A stretch of 64,000 bases of DNA, taken from contig NZ_CP137142.1 of assembly GCF_045287255.1 (NCBI RefSeq), forward strand, positions 1,798,001-1,862,000, read 5' to 3'. Shown here piece by piece: positions 27,537 to 35,047 of this stretch. The notes under the pieces are model-generated. The model made no database searches. It was not told where the DNA came from and was given only the letters and a program-made list of their open reading frames with translations. How positions within the stretch are numbered: position 1 is the stretch's first letter; every line of letters starts with the position of its first letter. A program made the translations under genes and the position numbers. Origin of the DNA: Henriciella sp045287255 (GTDB lineage Bacteria; Pseudomonadota; Alphaproteobacteria; Caulobacterales; Hyphomonadaceae).

Positions 27537-27834
27537 GCTATGCCAGCTTTTAGGAAAGAAACCGACAAGACGGATGCTCGCGGCATCGCCCAGATTCTTC
27601 GAGCTGGTTGGTACAACCCGGCTCATATGAAGAGCAGCGAGAGCCATGAGGTCAAAGCCCTGTTGGCTGATCGAAAAGCCATACTCAACCGCTGTATCGA
27701 TTTGGAGAATGAGATCCGAGGGCTGTTCAAGACGTTCGGGATCAGACTGCTAAGAGAAGCGTGATCCAGACTTGGCGAAGAGCCGGACCGAAGACGAAAA
27801 TACGGAGCTTGACCTGAAAGCCCGATTAGAGAAG
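27537..27834 (+). mobile_element. Internally deleted, left-truncated copy of the IS110 element
   Basis: This copy matches the complete element at 12.25-12.46 kb and then 13.19-13.28 kb. The join is at CAGACTGC (27743-27750), an octamer that occurs at both deletion endpoints in the complete copy (12458-12465 and 13188-13195). About 730 bp were therefore lost between two short direct repeats. The left part before the DKTDARG codons is missing or unrecognisable. The right end (27834) lies 6 bp from the last codon of the C39 transporter gene. Confidence 0.88.
27540..27764 (+). pseudogene. IS110 transposase fragment
   Basis: About 74 codons survive, covering the KTDARGIAQILRAGWYNP motif, the linker IDLENEIRGLF and nothing of the C-terminal catalytic domain. 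The frame ends shortly after the deletion join. It cannot encode a working enzyme. Confidence 0.88.
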
Positions 27835-27840
27835 ATATCG

Positions 27841-29997
27841 CTAAGTTACTATATTGTGTTCTGCGGCATAAGTTGAAACCAGTTGGGGTAAGTTCTCTTT
27901 GCTAACTGAAGAAATTGACCCTCTGCCAATGCTGTAAACAGTATCAGCGCGCTGAATAAGCGCGGGGCGATGAGCGACCACCACACGTGTGATATTCAAG
28001 GATTGGATCAAGTCCGCGATTTCTGCTTCGGTTTTTGGATCCAGATTGGCTGTGCCTTCGTCCAGGAATAGCAGGCGTGGTCTGCGATAGAGCGCGCGTG
28101 CTAATAAGACGCGCTGTCGCTGCCCGCCTGATAACGCCGACCCCATATCACCTACAAGGGATAGATATTGCATTGGCATTTGTAGGATATCTTCATGGAT
28201 GCGGGCAAGGGCAGCAGCTTCTTGAACACGCGCCATATCTAAATCCGGGTCGAAGAACGCAATATTGTCGGCCAGGCTCCCGGACAAGAGCTGGTCATCT
28301 TGAGCAACCACGCCGACATGATCTCTCCATGCTCGCCACATTTCAGGGGTGGCGCGCTTACCGTCAAGATAAATATCACCCTCATTCGGTTGATAGAGCC
28401 CCAAGAGAAGTTTCAGTAGTGTGGTCTTACCGCCACCAGATGTTCCAGTCAGGGCGACGCATTCTCCTGCGTTTATAGTGAGGGACACGTTTTCCAAGAC
28501 GTTCCGATCAGAAGCTCCATAACTGAAAGAAATGTTCTTGAGTTCAATCGCACCATCTGGTTCAAATAGGGTTCCGCTTGTGTCAGACGTAACTTCCCTT
28601 TCTGCGTGGACGATGTCGCCGACGCGTTCAAGATGAAGGGTCAGATATCGAAAAGCGATCACCTGATTAATAAGTGCAAGAACACGATCCGAAAGCGTCT
28701 GCCTGTAACTCATAAAGGCAAATAGCATTCCGACAGAAAAGCCATCCCCTGCTAGAATCATGCGCGCCGCCAGATAGACGACAAGGATCAAGATGAGCCC
28801 GGTTAAAAGCGATTGCACGGCCGTCATCCCGATTTGGTATTTCCCGATCGAGAACCCTGTATTCGTCACATCCGCAAAATGATTGCGCCAGGCTGCTTCG
28901 CGCTCGCCCTCGCGGCCCATGAGCTTGATCGTCGTCGCTGCTCTGACGCTTTCGACAAGATGGGTTTGCTCTTTGGCGCTAGCGATAATTTGCTCGGCCG
29001 TTCGTTCGCGCTGAAAGGGATACAGAACAAACGTTAGGACAACGGTCAGAACCAGGCCGCCAAGCACGATAAAAGCGAGTAGAGGCGAATAAATGAAGAG
29101 TATGATCGCCGCGATAATTGCCATTACACCGTCAATCACAGAGGTAATGACGCCCGCTGTAATCGCGTCACGGATCGGTCCGACAGATTGCAACCGCGAC
29201 AGGATATCGCCGACGTGGCGTTTCTCAAAATATGATACAGGGAGCCGCAGGAGATGCCGCACAAGATTACCGGTCATCTGATAGCCCATTAACTGGCCAA
29301 TGGCCATGAGTGCCCAAGACCGAAGTGCGGTGAGCGCCACTTGTATGAGCAGAAGTGCGCCAAACCCTACAGCAAGGACTGTCAGCAGATCACGGTCTGT
29401 GGTTTGTATAGCCTGATCGACGGTGAGTTGAAGATAAAATGGGGCTGCAAACACCGCGATTTGAAGCGCGATAGACAGCAATAGGACCTGAACCATCGAA
29501 GTCCAAAACCCGTCCAGCTTAGACCACAGGCTGCGTAACCGGGTCGGCTTTTCTGCTTTGACTTTGCTAAACTCTGCCGAAGGGCTGAGTTCGAGAACCA
29601 CGCCGGTAAAGTGTCTGGAAGCATCCTTCCAGCTGAGTGTGCGTGCACCGTAAGCGGGATCATGGATAATGATCCCTTTCCGGGTTGTCTTTTTCAGGAC
29701 AACAAAATGATTGAGGTCCCAATGCAAAATTGCGGGTGCCTTGACCTCTGGCAGCGCTTCCAGATCGACGCGAAGGGCGCGTGTCCCAAACCCGAGGGCA
29801 TCAGCAAAACCCATCAAAGAGCGCAGGCTTGCCCCACTAATGGATAAGGAGAAGCGCTGGCGTAAACCGTTCAAGTCCACGTCATGGCCGTGATAGCGTG
29901 CTACCATCGTCATGCAGCAAAGGCCACACTCTGCAGCCTCTGCGCCCGTAATAACAGGCAGACGGCGCTTTCCAGTAAAATTTATAAATGCGTCCAT
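27841..29997 (-). CDS. Peptidase-containing (C39) ABC transporter for bacteriocin/microcin export, CvaB-like
   Basis: From ATG 29997 the protein has 718 residues, close to CvaB. I chose this start because GGGGGG lies 10 bases upstream; an earlier ATG sits on top of that site. The N-terminal C39 peptidase has the catalytic Cys in AECGLCCMTM, His in HWDLNHFVVL and Asp in IIHDPAYGA; it cleaves after double-glycine leaders. A six-helix membrane domain follows (about 150-430), then the ABC domain with Walker A GTSGGGKTT, signature LSGGQRQR, Walker B LLFLDEG and the H-loop (VVAHRP). It is divergent from the peptide genes. It should act with the HlyD protein at 31680 and an outer membrane TolC, not present here. 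Confidence 0.93.
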   Translation of the reverse strand: MDAFINFTGKRRLPVITGAEAAECGLCCMTMVARYHGHDVDLNGLRQRFSLSISGASLRSLMGFADALGFGTRALRVDLEALPEVKAPAILHWDLNHFVVLKKTTRKGIIIHDPAYGARTLSWKDASRHFTGVVLELSPSAEFSKVKAEKPTRLRSLWSKLDGFWTSMVQVLLLSIALQIAVFAAPFYLQLTVDQAIQTTDRDLLTVLAVGFGALLLIQVALTALRSWALMAIGQLMGYQMTGNLVRHLLRLPVSYFEKRHVGDILSRLQSVGPIRDAITAGVITSVIDGVMAIIAAIILFIYSPLLAFIVLGGLVLTVVLTFVLYPFQRERTAEQIIASAKEQTHLVESVRAATTIKLMGREGEREAAWRNHFADVTNTGFSIGKYQIGMTAVQSLLTGLILILVVYLAARMILAGDGFSVGMLFAFMSYRQTLSDRVLALINQVIAFRYLTLHLERVGDIVHAEREVTSDTSGTLFEPDGAIELKNISFSYGASDRNVLENVSLTINAGECVALTGTSGGGKTTLLKLLLGLYQPNEGDIYLDGKRATPEMWRAWRDHVGVVAQDDQLLSGSLADNIAFFDPDLDMARVQEAAALARIHEDILQMPMQYLSLVGDMGSALSGGQRQRVLLARALYRRPRLLFLDEGTANLDPKTEAEIADLIQSLNITRVVVAHRPALIQRADTVYSIGRGSISSVSKENLPQLVSTYAAEHNIVT

Positions 29998-30144
29998 AAT
30001 AAGCATGCCCCCCTTAAAGAGTAGATATTGTTTTATGCAATGATCTGGCAATACAGATTGGTTTTTTATTCAATCCGAAATAGCTTCAATTTCGATAGAA
30101 TATTTTTATTGTACTAAAATATACATTTATCGCATTTAAAAAGG

Positions 30145-30158
30145 GCTCAATTTTGAGC
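30145..30158. promoter_or_regulatory. Short perfect inverted repeat upstream of the first microcin gene
   Basis: GCTCAA and TTGAGC are separated by TT, 22 bases before ATG 30181, in the AT-rich 183-bp gap between the divergent exporter and peptide genes. It could be an operator shared by both directions, or a 5'-UTR stem. No regulator gene lies in the cluster. Confidence 0.35.
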
Positions 30159-30180
30159 AGGACATTTATGGAGAAATACA

Positions 30181-30369
30181 ATGCAATTTGTGCAAGCAAC
30201 AAATACGCCGAGTATCCGTGAACTGGGTGTGGATGAGATTGATAATGTGAGTGGAGCGTGTCCGCCTTGTGCTGTACCGGTCGTAAAGATCATAGTTAAA
30301 ATTGTTGCCGCGGATGTTGCGCTTATCGCCGGTACCGCCGCCTATTTGGAAACACGTGAACAGGATTAA
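30181..30369 (+). CDS. Microcin-like precursor peptide 1 (leader ends VSGA)
   Basis: This 62-residue peptide is preceded by GGAG 7 bases upstream. Its leader carries the double-glycine-type signature IRELGVDEIDNVSGA, in which EL, EI and V sit at the positions read by C39 peptidases. The core starts CPPCAVPVV and is hydrophobic (KIIVKIVAADVALIAGTAAY) with a charged end. The two cysteines could form a disulphide. Gly-Ala in place of Gly-Gly is accepted in several microcins. Assignment rests on leader pattern and neighbourhood; activity is unknown. Confidence 0.75.
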   Translation: MQFVQATNTPSIRELGVDEIDNVSGACPPCAVPVVKIIVKIVAADVALIAGTAAYLETREQD

Positions 30370-30373
30370 AAGT

Positions 30374-30565
30374 ATGAGAACGTTGTCCGTTAAAGAAATC
30401 GATGAAGTATCCGGTTCTGCCCCTCCTGTTGTCGCCGGAGTCATTTGGGCAGTAAAAACAATTGCTAAGGCCGCGACAGGTGGCGCTGCTGTTGGCGTTG
30501 CAGCAGGCCTCGTGCACAATGCCGCAACACCAGATAGTCAGGAATCCTCTGAATCAAATGATTGA
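30374..30565 (+). CDS. Microcin-like precursor peptide 2 (leader ends VSGS)
   Basis: This 63-residue peptide starts four bases after peptide 1. The leader is very short: MRTLSVKEIDEVSGS. The core (APPVVAGVIWAVKTIAKAATGGAAVGVAAGLV) is rich in Gly and Ala and likely forms a membrane helix, as in colicin V-type microcins. The tail TPDSQESSESND is rich in serine and acidic residues. I chose ATG 30374 because the longer frame starting at 30302 overlaps peptide 1 and hides the leader. It shares EIDxVSG with peptide 1, which supports co-export by the same transporter. Confidence 0.75.
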   Translation: MRTLSVKEIDEVSGSAPPVVAGVIWAVKTIAKAATGGAAVGVAAGLVHNAATPDSQESSESND

Positions 30566-30628
30566 GCAGAAAATGAGTGATGGACACATCATTTTATGTG
30601 TTCGTCGCCCTTTTCATTGGAAGAGATA

Positions 30629-30883
30629 ATGAAAATTCTATCGAGCCAGCACTTTGGCGAACAAATATCCTTCATATCATTAGGGTCCATGTTCACCGTA
30701 TACTTCTTTTTTGCTTTTTTTACATCTAGCATGATTTTTTTTGAGAATCTAGTAATGCTAATTTTCTCATTAATGGTTTTGATTTTTGGCTTATCTATGA
30801 ATTTCATCGGTGGTATAATTAAAAGAATGGTCTTTCCTGTAGTTTTATTATTTCTTCTATTTAATGTTATGTTGGGGATGTGA
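30629..30883 (+). CDS. Small hydrophobic protein, candidate immunity protein
   Basis: From ATG 30629 it has 84 residues, with two or three membrane helices (FISLGSMFTVYFFFAFF, LVMLIFSLMVLIFGLS, VFPVVLLFLLFNVML). GGAAGAG lies just upstream; an earlier in-frame start at 30596 is less likely. It sits directly behind two microcin-like peptides and is co-directional, the usual place for an immunity gene. The sequence is AT-rich and uses rare-looking codons compared with the chromosome. Function is inferred from place and topology only. Confidence 0.6.
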   Translation: MKILSSQHFGEQISFISLGSMFTVYFFFAFFTSSMIFFENLVMLIFSLMVLIFGLSMNFIGGIIKRMVFPVVLLFLLFNVMLGM

Positions 30884-31014
30884 TGGATGCTTCTGAAAAT
30901 CGACTCAATAAGCTAATGGAAGAAGATGACTCAACATGGATAACCCCATTGGAAATGTTGCTGGTTGTTTCCCTTCTCTGGCTTGTTGTCAGGCTTTTTA
31001 GATCGATCCTGTAA
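30883..31014 (+). CDS. 43-residue single-helix membrane protein
   Basis: ATG 30883 overlaps the stop of the previous gene by one base (TGATG), giving translational coupling. The peptide has an acidic N terminus (MDASENRLNKLMEEDDS) and one membrane helix (LEMLLVVSLLWLVVRLF) with a basic end. It has no double-glycine leader, so it is unlikely to be a fourth precursor. An immunity or accessory role is plausible. Confidence 0.55.
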   Translation: MDASENRLNKLMEEDDSTWITPLEMLLVVSLLWLVVRLFRSIL

Positions 31015-31067
31015 ACTTTGGCGTCATCCAGAACTTTACCAAAATCAAAAAATGAATAGGAAAAAAT

Positions 31068-31223
31068 ATGCGTGAACTAACTTTGAATGAACTGAATGCT
31101 GTTAATGGCGGGATATTGGCACCCTTAGTCATCGTTCCTGTTGTAATCAGAACAGTTGCCTATATTGTCACTGGCACACCTGCACCAAGTGGAAGTGAAG
31201 ATTCATCCCAAACTTCGGACTAG
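31068..31223 (+). CDS. Microcin-like precursor peptide 3 (leader ends VNGG)
   Basis: This 51-residue peptide is the clearest precursor: leader MRELTLNELNAVNGG with a true double glycine, 15 residues long. The core ILAPLVIVPVVIRTVAYIVTG is hydrophobic, and the tail TPAPSGSEDSSQTSD is rich in serine and acidic residues, like that of peptide 2. AGGA lies 8 bases before ATG 31068. Cleavage after GG by the C39 domain encoded at 27841-29997 is expected. Not seen elsewhere by me; the cores of the three peptides share a Pro-Val-Val/Ile beginning. Confidence 0.8.
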   Translation: MRELTLNELNAVNGGILAPLVIVPVVIRTVAYIVTGTPAPSGSEDSSQTSD

Positions 31224-31289
31224 TGTTTGGATGTGCCAACAAGAGGCGCGAACGATTGTGAGGATCGGTGTCCGTACATCGGTCTTCCT

Positions 31290-31316
31290 CCCCCCTCTGT
31301 CTTTGACAGAAGGGGG
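31290..31316 (+). terminator. Hairpin after peptide 3
   Basis: A C-rich arm ending CTGTC pairs with GACAGAAGGGGG through one mismatch, with a 3-base loop and a weak T tract (CATTCTTT). It may reduce read-through from the peptide genes into the downstream genes. Confidence 0.45.
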
Positions 31317-31345
31317 CATTCTTTGCAGAATGACAGTTTAATAAT

Positions 31346-31621
31346 ATGGATAGCACAAGATCGGCATTTGCCGCCATTTTCATATTATTATTATGCCTAC
31401 TTGCGCTCATGCCTCTGCTGGGAGGTAATGCAATTCCAATTTGTATTGGGGCTAGCCTTGCCAATTTCTTTATCTCACGTGGGAGAGCCATGTCGATATC
31501 AAAAACTATAGGATTTGTTTCTGCGCTGCAGATAGTGCTTCTTGCCTCTGTCACTTCTGTCGTGTTTATAATCGATCGCTTTTTGGGATTCAGTTTTAGT
31601 AATGTCGGCTTTATGGGCTGA
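31346..31621 (+). CDS. Small hydrophobic protein, second candidate immunity protein
   Basis: This 91-residue protein has two or three predicted helices (FAAIFILLLCLLALMPLLGG, IPICIGASLANFFI, IGFVSALQIVLLASVTSVVFII). No good ribosome site precedes ATG 31346, so the start is uncertain; ATG 31409 is an alternative. It follows peptide 3 and precedes the HlyD gene. By position it may protect against peptide 3. No homologue recognised. Confidence 0.5.
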   Translation: MDSTRSAFAAIFILLLCLLALMPLLGGNAIPICIGASLANFFISRGRAMSISKTIGFVSALQIVLLASVTSVVFIIDRFLGFSFSNVGFMG

Positions 31622-31679
31622 TCCATTAAAATGAATATTAGATTTTGTATTCGAAAGCTATCCAGCAGATAAAAAAGCC

Positions 31680-32921
31680 ATGTCAGATCTATTCCGCAAA
31701 GAAGCCGTTTCAGCCGCGACATCCCGCTTGGATGGAAAAGTCATGTTTCCATCTTTGTTGCGTATTTGGGTGTTAGGCGGCCTGCTCATTATTATCATAG
31801 CTACAGCCGTCACATTTCTGAGCCTCGCAGAATATGAGCGCAAGCAAACCGTCGCGGGTTGGATCGTCCCGGAAAACGGGGCTGTTCGTGCCGCGGCGCT
31901 CCGCGGTGGTATTGTTGAGGACACCTATGTCATACCGGGTGCGCAAGTTGAGAAAGGGACGCCTCTTCTCGCACTCCGCCTTTCAGCCGAGACCGCAGAA
32001 GGTGATATCCTTAGCGTTCTCAATGAAACCCTTGAAGCACAAGTAGAGGCCGCCCGTAACGGCGCTGACGCAACGCTTGAGCGCATTGATGCGGAGGACC
32101 GGCGGTTGCTCAAGCTCATTTCTGGACGGGAAACAGAACAAATTGCTCTGACCACCCAGATTCAAGCCCAGACCCAGCGACTGCAACAAATGACGGAAAC
32201 AGCGCTCTGGGCGCGAGAAAACTTTGAGGAAGGACTGACGACGCGCGCGGATGCGGAGAGCTGGAAATTGCAGAAACAGGAGATCGAACAAGATCTCTTG
32301 ACCCTCAAGCGAGCGCTTCGTTCAACGGAAACAGAAATAGAGGATTTCAGGCGTCAACTCGATCGTCTGCCTGCGGAGCGGCGCACTGCAATGTCTGAAC
32401 GGGATCAGGTGATCGCTGCGCTCAATGAAAGGACTGTTCGTAATGAAGCGGATGGCCAATACATTTTGACTGCACCTGTCGCGGGCCGCGTGGAGGTTGT
32501 TCCAATCGAAAAGGGGCAATTGATTGCATCTGGTGAGACGGGTGCCATTCTGACGCCTGAGGGTGATGCCCTTCTTGCGGAGATATTCGTCCCAAGTCGC
32601 GCAATTGGCTTTATTGAGACCGGTCAAGAGGTTCGGCTAAAATATGATGCATTCCCCTTCCAGAGCTTTGGGACCGGGCAAGCTGTTATTGAAGATATTT
32701 CTCAGACAATCCTCGCACCTGATGAAGTATCTCTCGCGGGCATCTCGTTGCAGGAGCCGGTCTTTCGGGTCCGTGCCCGCATAAAAAGCGACCAGATCGA
32801 AGCCTACGGGCGTGATATCACCTTGCGTAGTGGATTGACCTTGACCGCAGATGTTATCGTCGATGATAGAACACTCATCGAGTGGTTGCTAGACCCCTTA
32901 TTTGCTGCAGGGCGGGCTTGA
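31680..32921 (+). CDS. HlyD-family periplasmic adaptor (membrane fusion protein), CvaA-like
   Basis: This 413-residue protein has one N-terminal membrane helix (VLGGLLIIIIATAVTFL, about 30-48), a beta-barrel/lipoyl region (GWIVPENGAVRAAALRGGIVEDTYVIPGAQVEKGTPLLAL), a long coiled coil (about 110-245) and a C-terminal lipoyl/beta-barrel half (ILTAPVAGRVEVVPIEKGQLIASGE). It links the ABC transporter in the inner membrane to an outer membrane channel. It closes the microcin cluster. In this cluster the adaptor and transporter are on opposite strands, unlike the cvaAB operon. Confidence 0.9.
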   Translation: MSDLFRKEAVSAATSRLDGKVMFPSLLRIWVLGGLLIIIIATAVTFLSLAEYERKQTVAGWIVPENGAVRAAALRGGIVEDTYVIPGAQVEKGTPLLALRLSAETAEGDILSVLNETLEAQVEAARNGADATLERIDAEDRRLLKLISGRETEQIALTTQIQAQTQRLQQMTETALWARENFEEGLTTRADAESWKLQKQEIEQDLLTLKRALRSTETEIEDFRRQLDRLPAERRTAMSERDQVIAALNERTVRNEADGQYILTAPVAGRVEVVPIEKGQLIASGETGAILTPEGDALLAEIFVPSRAIGFIETGQEVRLKYDAFPFQSFGTGQAVIEDISQTILAPDEVSLAGISLQEPVFRVRARIKSDQIEAYGRDITLRSGLTLTADVIVDDRTLIEWLLDPLFAAGRA

Positions 32922-32963
32922 ATAATACTCCCAGAATACGAGAACTATCTGACCAAGCGTAGT

Positions 32964-32986
32964 CATAAGTGGCGCCCTCACTTATG
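32964..32986. repeat. Perfect inverted repeat downstream of the HlyD gene
   Basis: CATAAGTG (32964-32971) and CACTTATG (32979-32986) surround a 7-base centre. No T tract follows, so it is not a standard terminator. The remaining gap to 33083 holds nothing I can identify. Confidence 0.5.
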
Positions 32987-33083
32987 TCTGCTAATAGGAA
33001 GTTTCTGCCGCTCCGTTCACGACCGCTATCTGGGATTCAGCTGCCTCTATCCTCTCCCTCCCGCGCTAACGTATACTCTACGA

Positions 33084-33851
33084 ATGACTGCTCCCATTCC
33101 CCAGCCCTCCGCGTGCGCTGCAGGCCTTGCTTCGGCAGATCACTCTACAGGATCAAAGCCGTATCCGACGCGAGACTTACGGGCTCTGACGATTGAAGAC
33201 CGCCAGGCGCTGGCGGCGGAGGCGGGGCGGTTGGCACGGCTGGGCGTGTCCCCCGCCGATATACGTGCGCAGCTTGGCATTCGTGTTGGCACTTATGCCC
33301 GCTGGGCCAAGCTGTATGGCTTTCGTCAGGGGGATTTGCACCCGCAGGCCCATCGCGCCGGGGCGCCCCTCACCACCCCCGCCGGGCCGGGCGGGTATTG
33401 TCGCTCTGGTCAACTTTACCTGAACCAGCCCGTGCCCGAGGATGACCCGCGCCGGGTCAGCGGGCCGGACCATCCGTCCTGGCGTGGAGGCAGGGCCGCC
33501 GCGCGGGAAAAGTACCAGACCCTGCGCGATGACCGCCGCAATGCCTTCATGCGCAAGGTCGCGCAGATGCCGGACGGCGATATCCTGTCCACGGTGCGGG
33601 ACTTGCTCGACAAGGATGAATTGACAGAGGCGGACCGCTGGCTCAGCGCCTGGCGCGCCGCGCGGCGGCGGGAGAAGACGCTGGGTGATTTGGAAAAGGC
33701 GATGACGCGCCAGATTGCCCGGCAGCCAATCACCTATGATGAAAATGGCCTGTCGATCTGTACCGACCCCAAAATTAAGGCGATGAGCGATGAGGAGCTG
33801 GACGCGTATCTGGAGGCGCTTATGCCGAAGCCACAAAGCTCGAATGGATAA
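33084..33851 (+). CDS. Hypothetical protein with putative helix-turn-helix, GC-rich
   Basis: This 255-residue protein has an N-terminal part (TIEDRQALAAEAGRLARLGVSPADIRAQLGIRVGTYARWAKLYGFRQGD) that reads like a helix-turn-helix of the kind found in phage and transposon regulators. The middle is Gly/Pro-rich, then a basic helical part (AAREKYQTLRDDRRNAFMRKV) and an acidic end. It is clearly richer in G and C than the microcin cluster beside it. ATG 33084 has no visible ribosome site; the true start may lie 20-30 codons later. It might be a mobile-element remnant next to the tRNA, but no family is certain. Confidence 0.55.
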   Translation: MTAPIPQPSACAAGLASADHSTGSKPYPTRDLRALTIEDRQALAAEAGRLARLGVSPADIRAQLGIRVGTYARWAKLYGFRQGDLHPQAHRAGAPLTTPAGPGGYCRSGQLYLNQPVPEDDPRRVSGPDHPSWRGGRAAAREKYQTLRDDRRNAFMRKVAQMPDGDILSTVRDLLDKDELTEADRWLSAWRAARRREKTLGDLEKAMTRQIARQPITYDENGLSICTDPKIKAMSDEELDAYLEALMPKPQSSNG

Positions 33852-33908
33852 GAGTGCCGGGCAGCGAGAGCCTGTTTTTGCTCCAGCGGCTTAAGCTCCT
33901 GCCGCAGC

Positions 33909-33971
33909 ATTCTAATCCTAAAATCGATCCAGTGGATCGATTTTTTGAGCAAGGCTCAACCGGATTAGAAT
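33909..33971. terminator. Nested hairpin, probable bidirectional terminator beside the tRNA
   Basis: The outer arms ATTCTAATCC (33909-33918) and GGATTAGAAT (33962-33971) enclose a 10-bp stem, AAATCGATCC (33921-33930) with GGATCGATTT (33934-33943) plus a T tract, and a small GAGC/GCTC stem. It can end the HTH gene on the plus strand and the tRNA transcript on the minus strand. The last base of the outer arm is the last base of the tRNA CCA. Confidence 0.7.
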
Positions 33972-34047
33972 GGTGGGCCCGGAGGGACTTGAACCCCCGA
34001 CCAGACCGTTATGAGCGGTCCGCTCTAACCAACTGAGCTACAGGCCC
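33971..34047 (-). tRNA. tRNA with CAT anticodon (tRNA-Ile2 or elongator tRNA-Met)
   Basis: This is a 77-base tRNA with encoded CCA. The acceptor stem is GGGCCTG with CGGGCCC; the D arm contains GCTCAGTTGGTTAGAGC; the anticodon stem GACCG/CGGTC encloses CTCATAA; the T arm is GTCGGGGGTTCAAGTCCCTCC. A CAT anticodon with this acceptor resembles the alphaproteobacterial isoleucine tRNA whose C34 is changed to lysidine by TilS, but elongator methionine cannot be excluded. It is not an initiator: it lacks the C1-A72 mismatch and the GGG/CCC anticodon stem. Its 3' end faces the accessory region, a common island insertion point. Confidence 0.93.
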
Positions 34048-34150
34048 ACGCAAAGGGATGAAGGCAACCTGAAAATAGCGGCCTTGATCTTGTCGCAATG
34101 GCGCAATTCAATAGGAACATCAAGTCTATCTCTGTTGAAAGGAGAACGCC

Positions 34151-34981
34151 ATGACCTTGTCTCTTCGCGCCCTGTTGGGCTCTGTTGCAGTCCTGTCGCT
34201 GGCTGCCTGTGGTGGGGCGCAGAGCCCTGAGGCAACGCAGGCCACAGGGGAGCCGGATGCGCCCCTGCCCGCACCCGCTGTGACGCCGACCGTGACACCG
34301 AATGCCGCACCGCTGGCCAGTACGCACCCGAACTCGATCCAGCCGGAAACCACGCTGAATATCTCCGCTGAGGGCCAGGTGATGCGCGCGCCGGATATTG
34401 CCTTCCTGTCGGCCGGTGTGACCAGCGAGGCTGAAACGGCGAAACAGGCCATGGCGGATAATCGCAGCGCCATGAATGGCGTGTTCGATGCCCTCGCAAG
34501 TGCTGGCGTTGACCGCCGGGATATGCAGACCTCGAACTTCTCGCTGAACCCGCGTTATGATTATTCCAACCGCGATGGCCAGCCCCCGCGCCTGATTGGC
34601 TACACGGCCTCCAACCAGCTATCGGTGAAGGTGCGCGATCTTGATGATCTCGGTGAAACGATGGATGCATTGGTTGAGGCTGGCGGGAACACGTTTAACG
34701 GCCTGCGCTTTGCCCTCGACGATGACCGCGCCGCCAAGGATGAGGCCCGTCGCATCGCAATGAATGCCGCAATTGCCCGGGCTGAGCTGTACGCTGCGGC
34801 CTCTGGCTATGAAGTCGCGCGGATTGTCACCCTGTCAGAAAGTGGCGGCTATCAACCCCAGCCAATGATGATGGCCCGCGCCGAAATGGCGATGGACAAG
34901 TCCACCCCGATCGCCAGCGGCGAAGTTGGCTACTCTATGACCGTCAACGTCACGTTCGAGCTGCGTAAGCCTGCTGAATAA
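34151..34981 (+). CDS. SIMPL-domain (DUF541) lipoprotein
   Basis: The 276-residue protein has a lipoprotein signal with lipobox LAAC (LSLAACGGAQ), a Pro/Thr/Ala-rich linker to about residue 60, and a SIMPL domain: LNISAEGQVMRAPDIAFLSAGV, FNGLRFALDDD and a C-terminal SMTVNVTFELR strand. SIMPL proteins are periplasmic or membrane-anchored and form oligomers; their function is poorly known. It starts at ATG 34151 with AAAGGAG upstream, about 100 bp from the tRNA, and has its own terminator. Family call is firm. Confidence 0.88.
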   Translation: MTLSLRALLGSVAVLSLAACGGAQSPEATQATGEPDAPLPAPAVTPTVTPNAAPLASTHPNSIQPETTLNISAEGQVMRAPDIAFLSAGVTSEAETAKQAMADNRSAMNGVFDALASAGVDRRDMQTSNFSLNPRYDYSNRDGQPPRLIGYTASNQLSVKVRDLDDLGETMDALVEAGGNTFNGLRFALDDDRAAKDEARRIAMNAAIARAELYAAASGYEVARIVTLSESGGYQPQPMMMARAEMAMDKSTPIASGEVGYSMTVNVTFELRKPAE

Positions 34982-35005
34982 GCAGCAAACCTGCCCCAAA
35001 CCCAG

Positions 35006-35037
35006 AAAGCCCGCACCCTTACCCGTGCGGGCTTTTT
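35006..35037 (+). terminator. Rho-independent terminator after the SIMPL gene
   Basis: AAAGCCCGCAC (35006-35016) pairs with GTGCGGGCTTT (35025-35035) and runs into T residues on the plus strand. It also separates this gene from the convergent membrane protein gene. Confidence 0.88.
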
Positions 35038-35047
35038 CATGGCCAAC

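Noticed and set aside
33084..33971. Integrase-bearing genomic island with tRNA att sites
   Set aside because: No integrase or recombinase other than IS110, and no duplicate of the tRNA 3' end, could be found by eye in the window.
34025..34670. Minus-strand ORFs opposite the SIMPL gene
   Set aside because: They overlap the tRNA and a well-supported lipoprotein gene and have low-complexity Arg/Pro composition typical of shadows.
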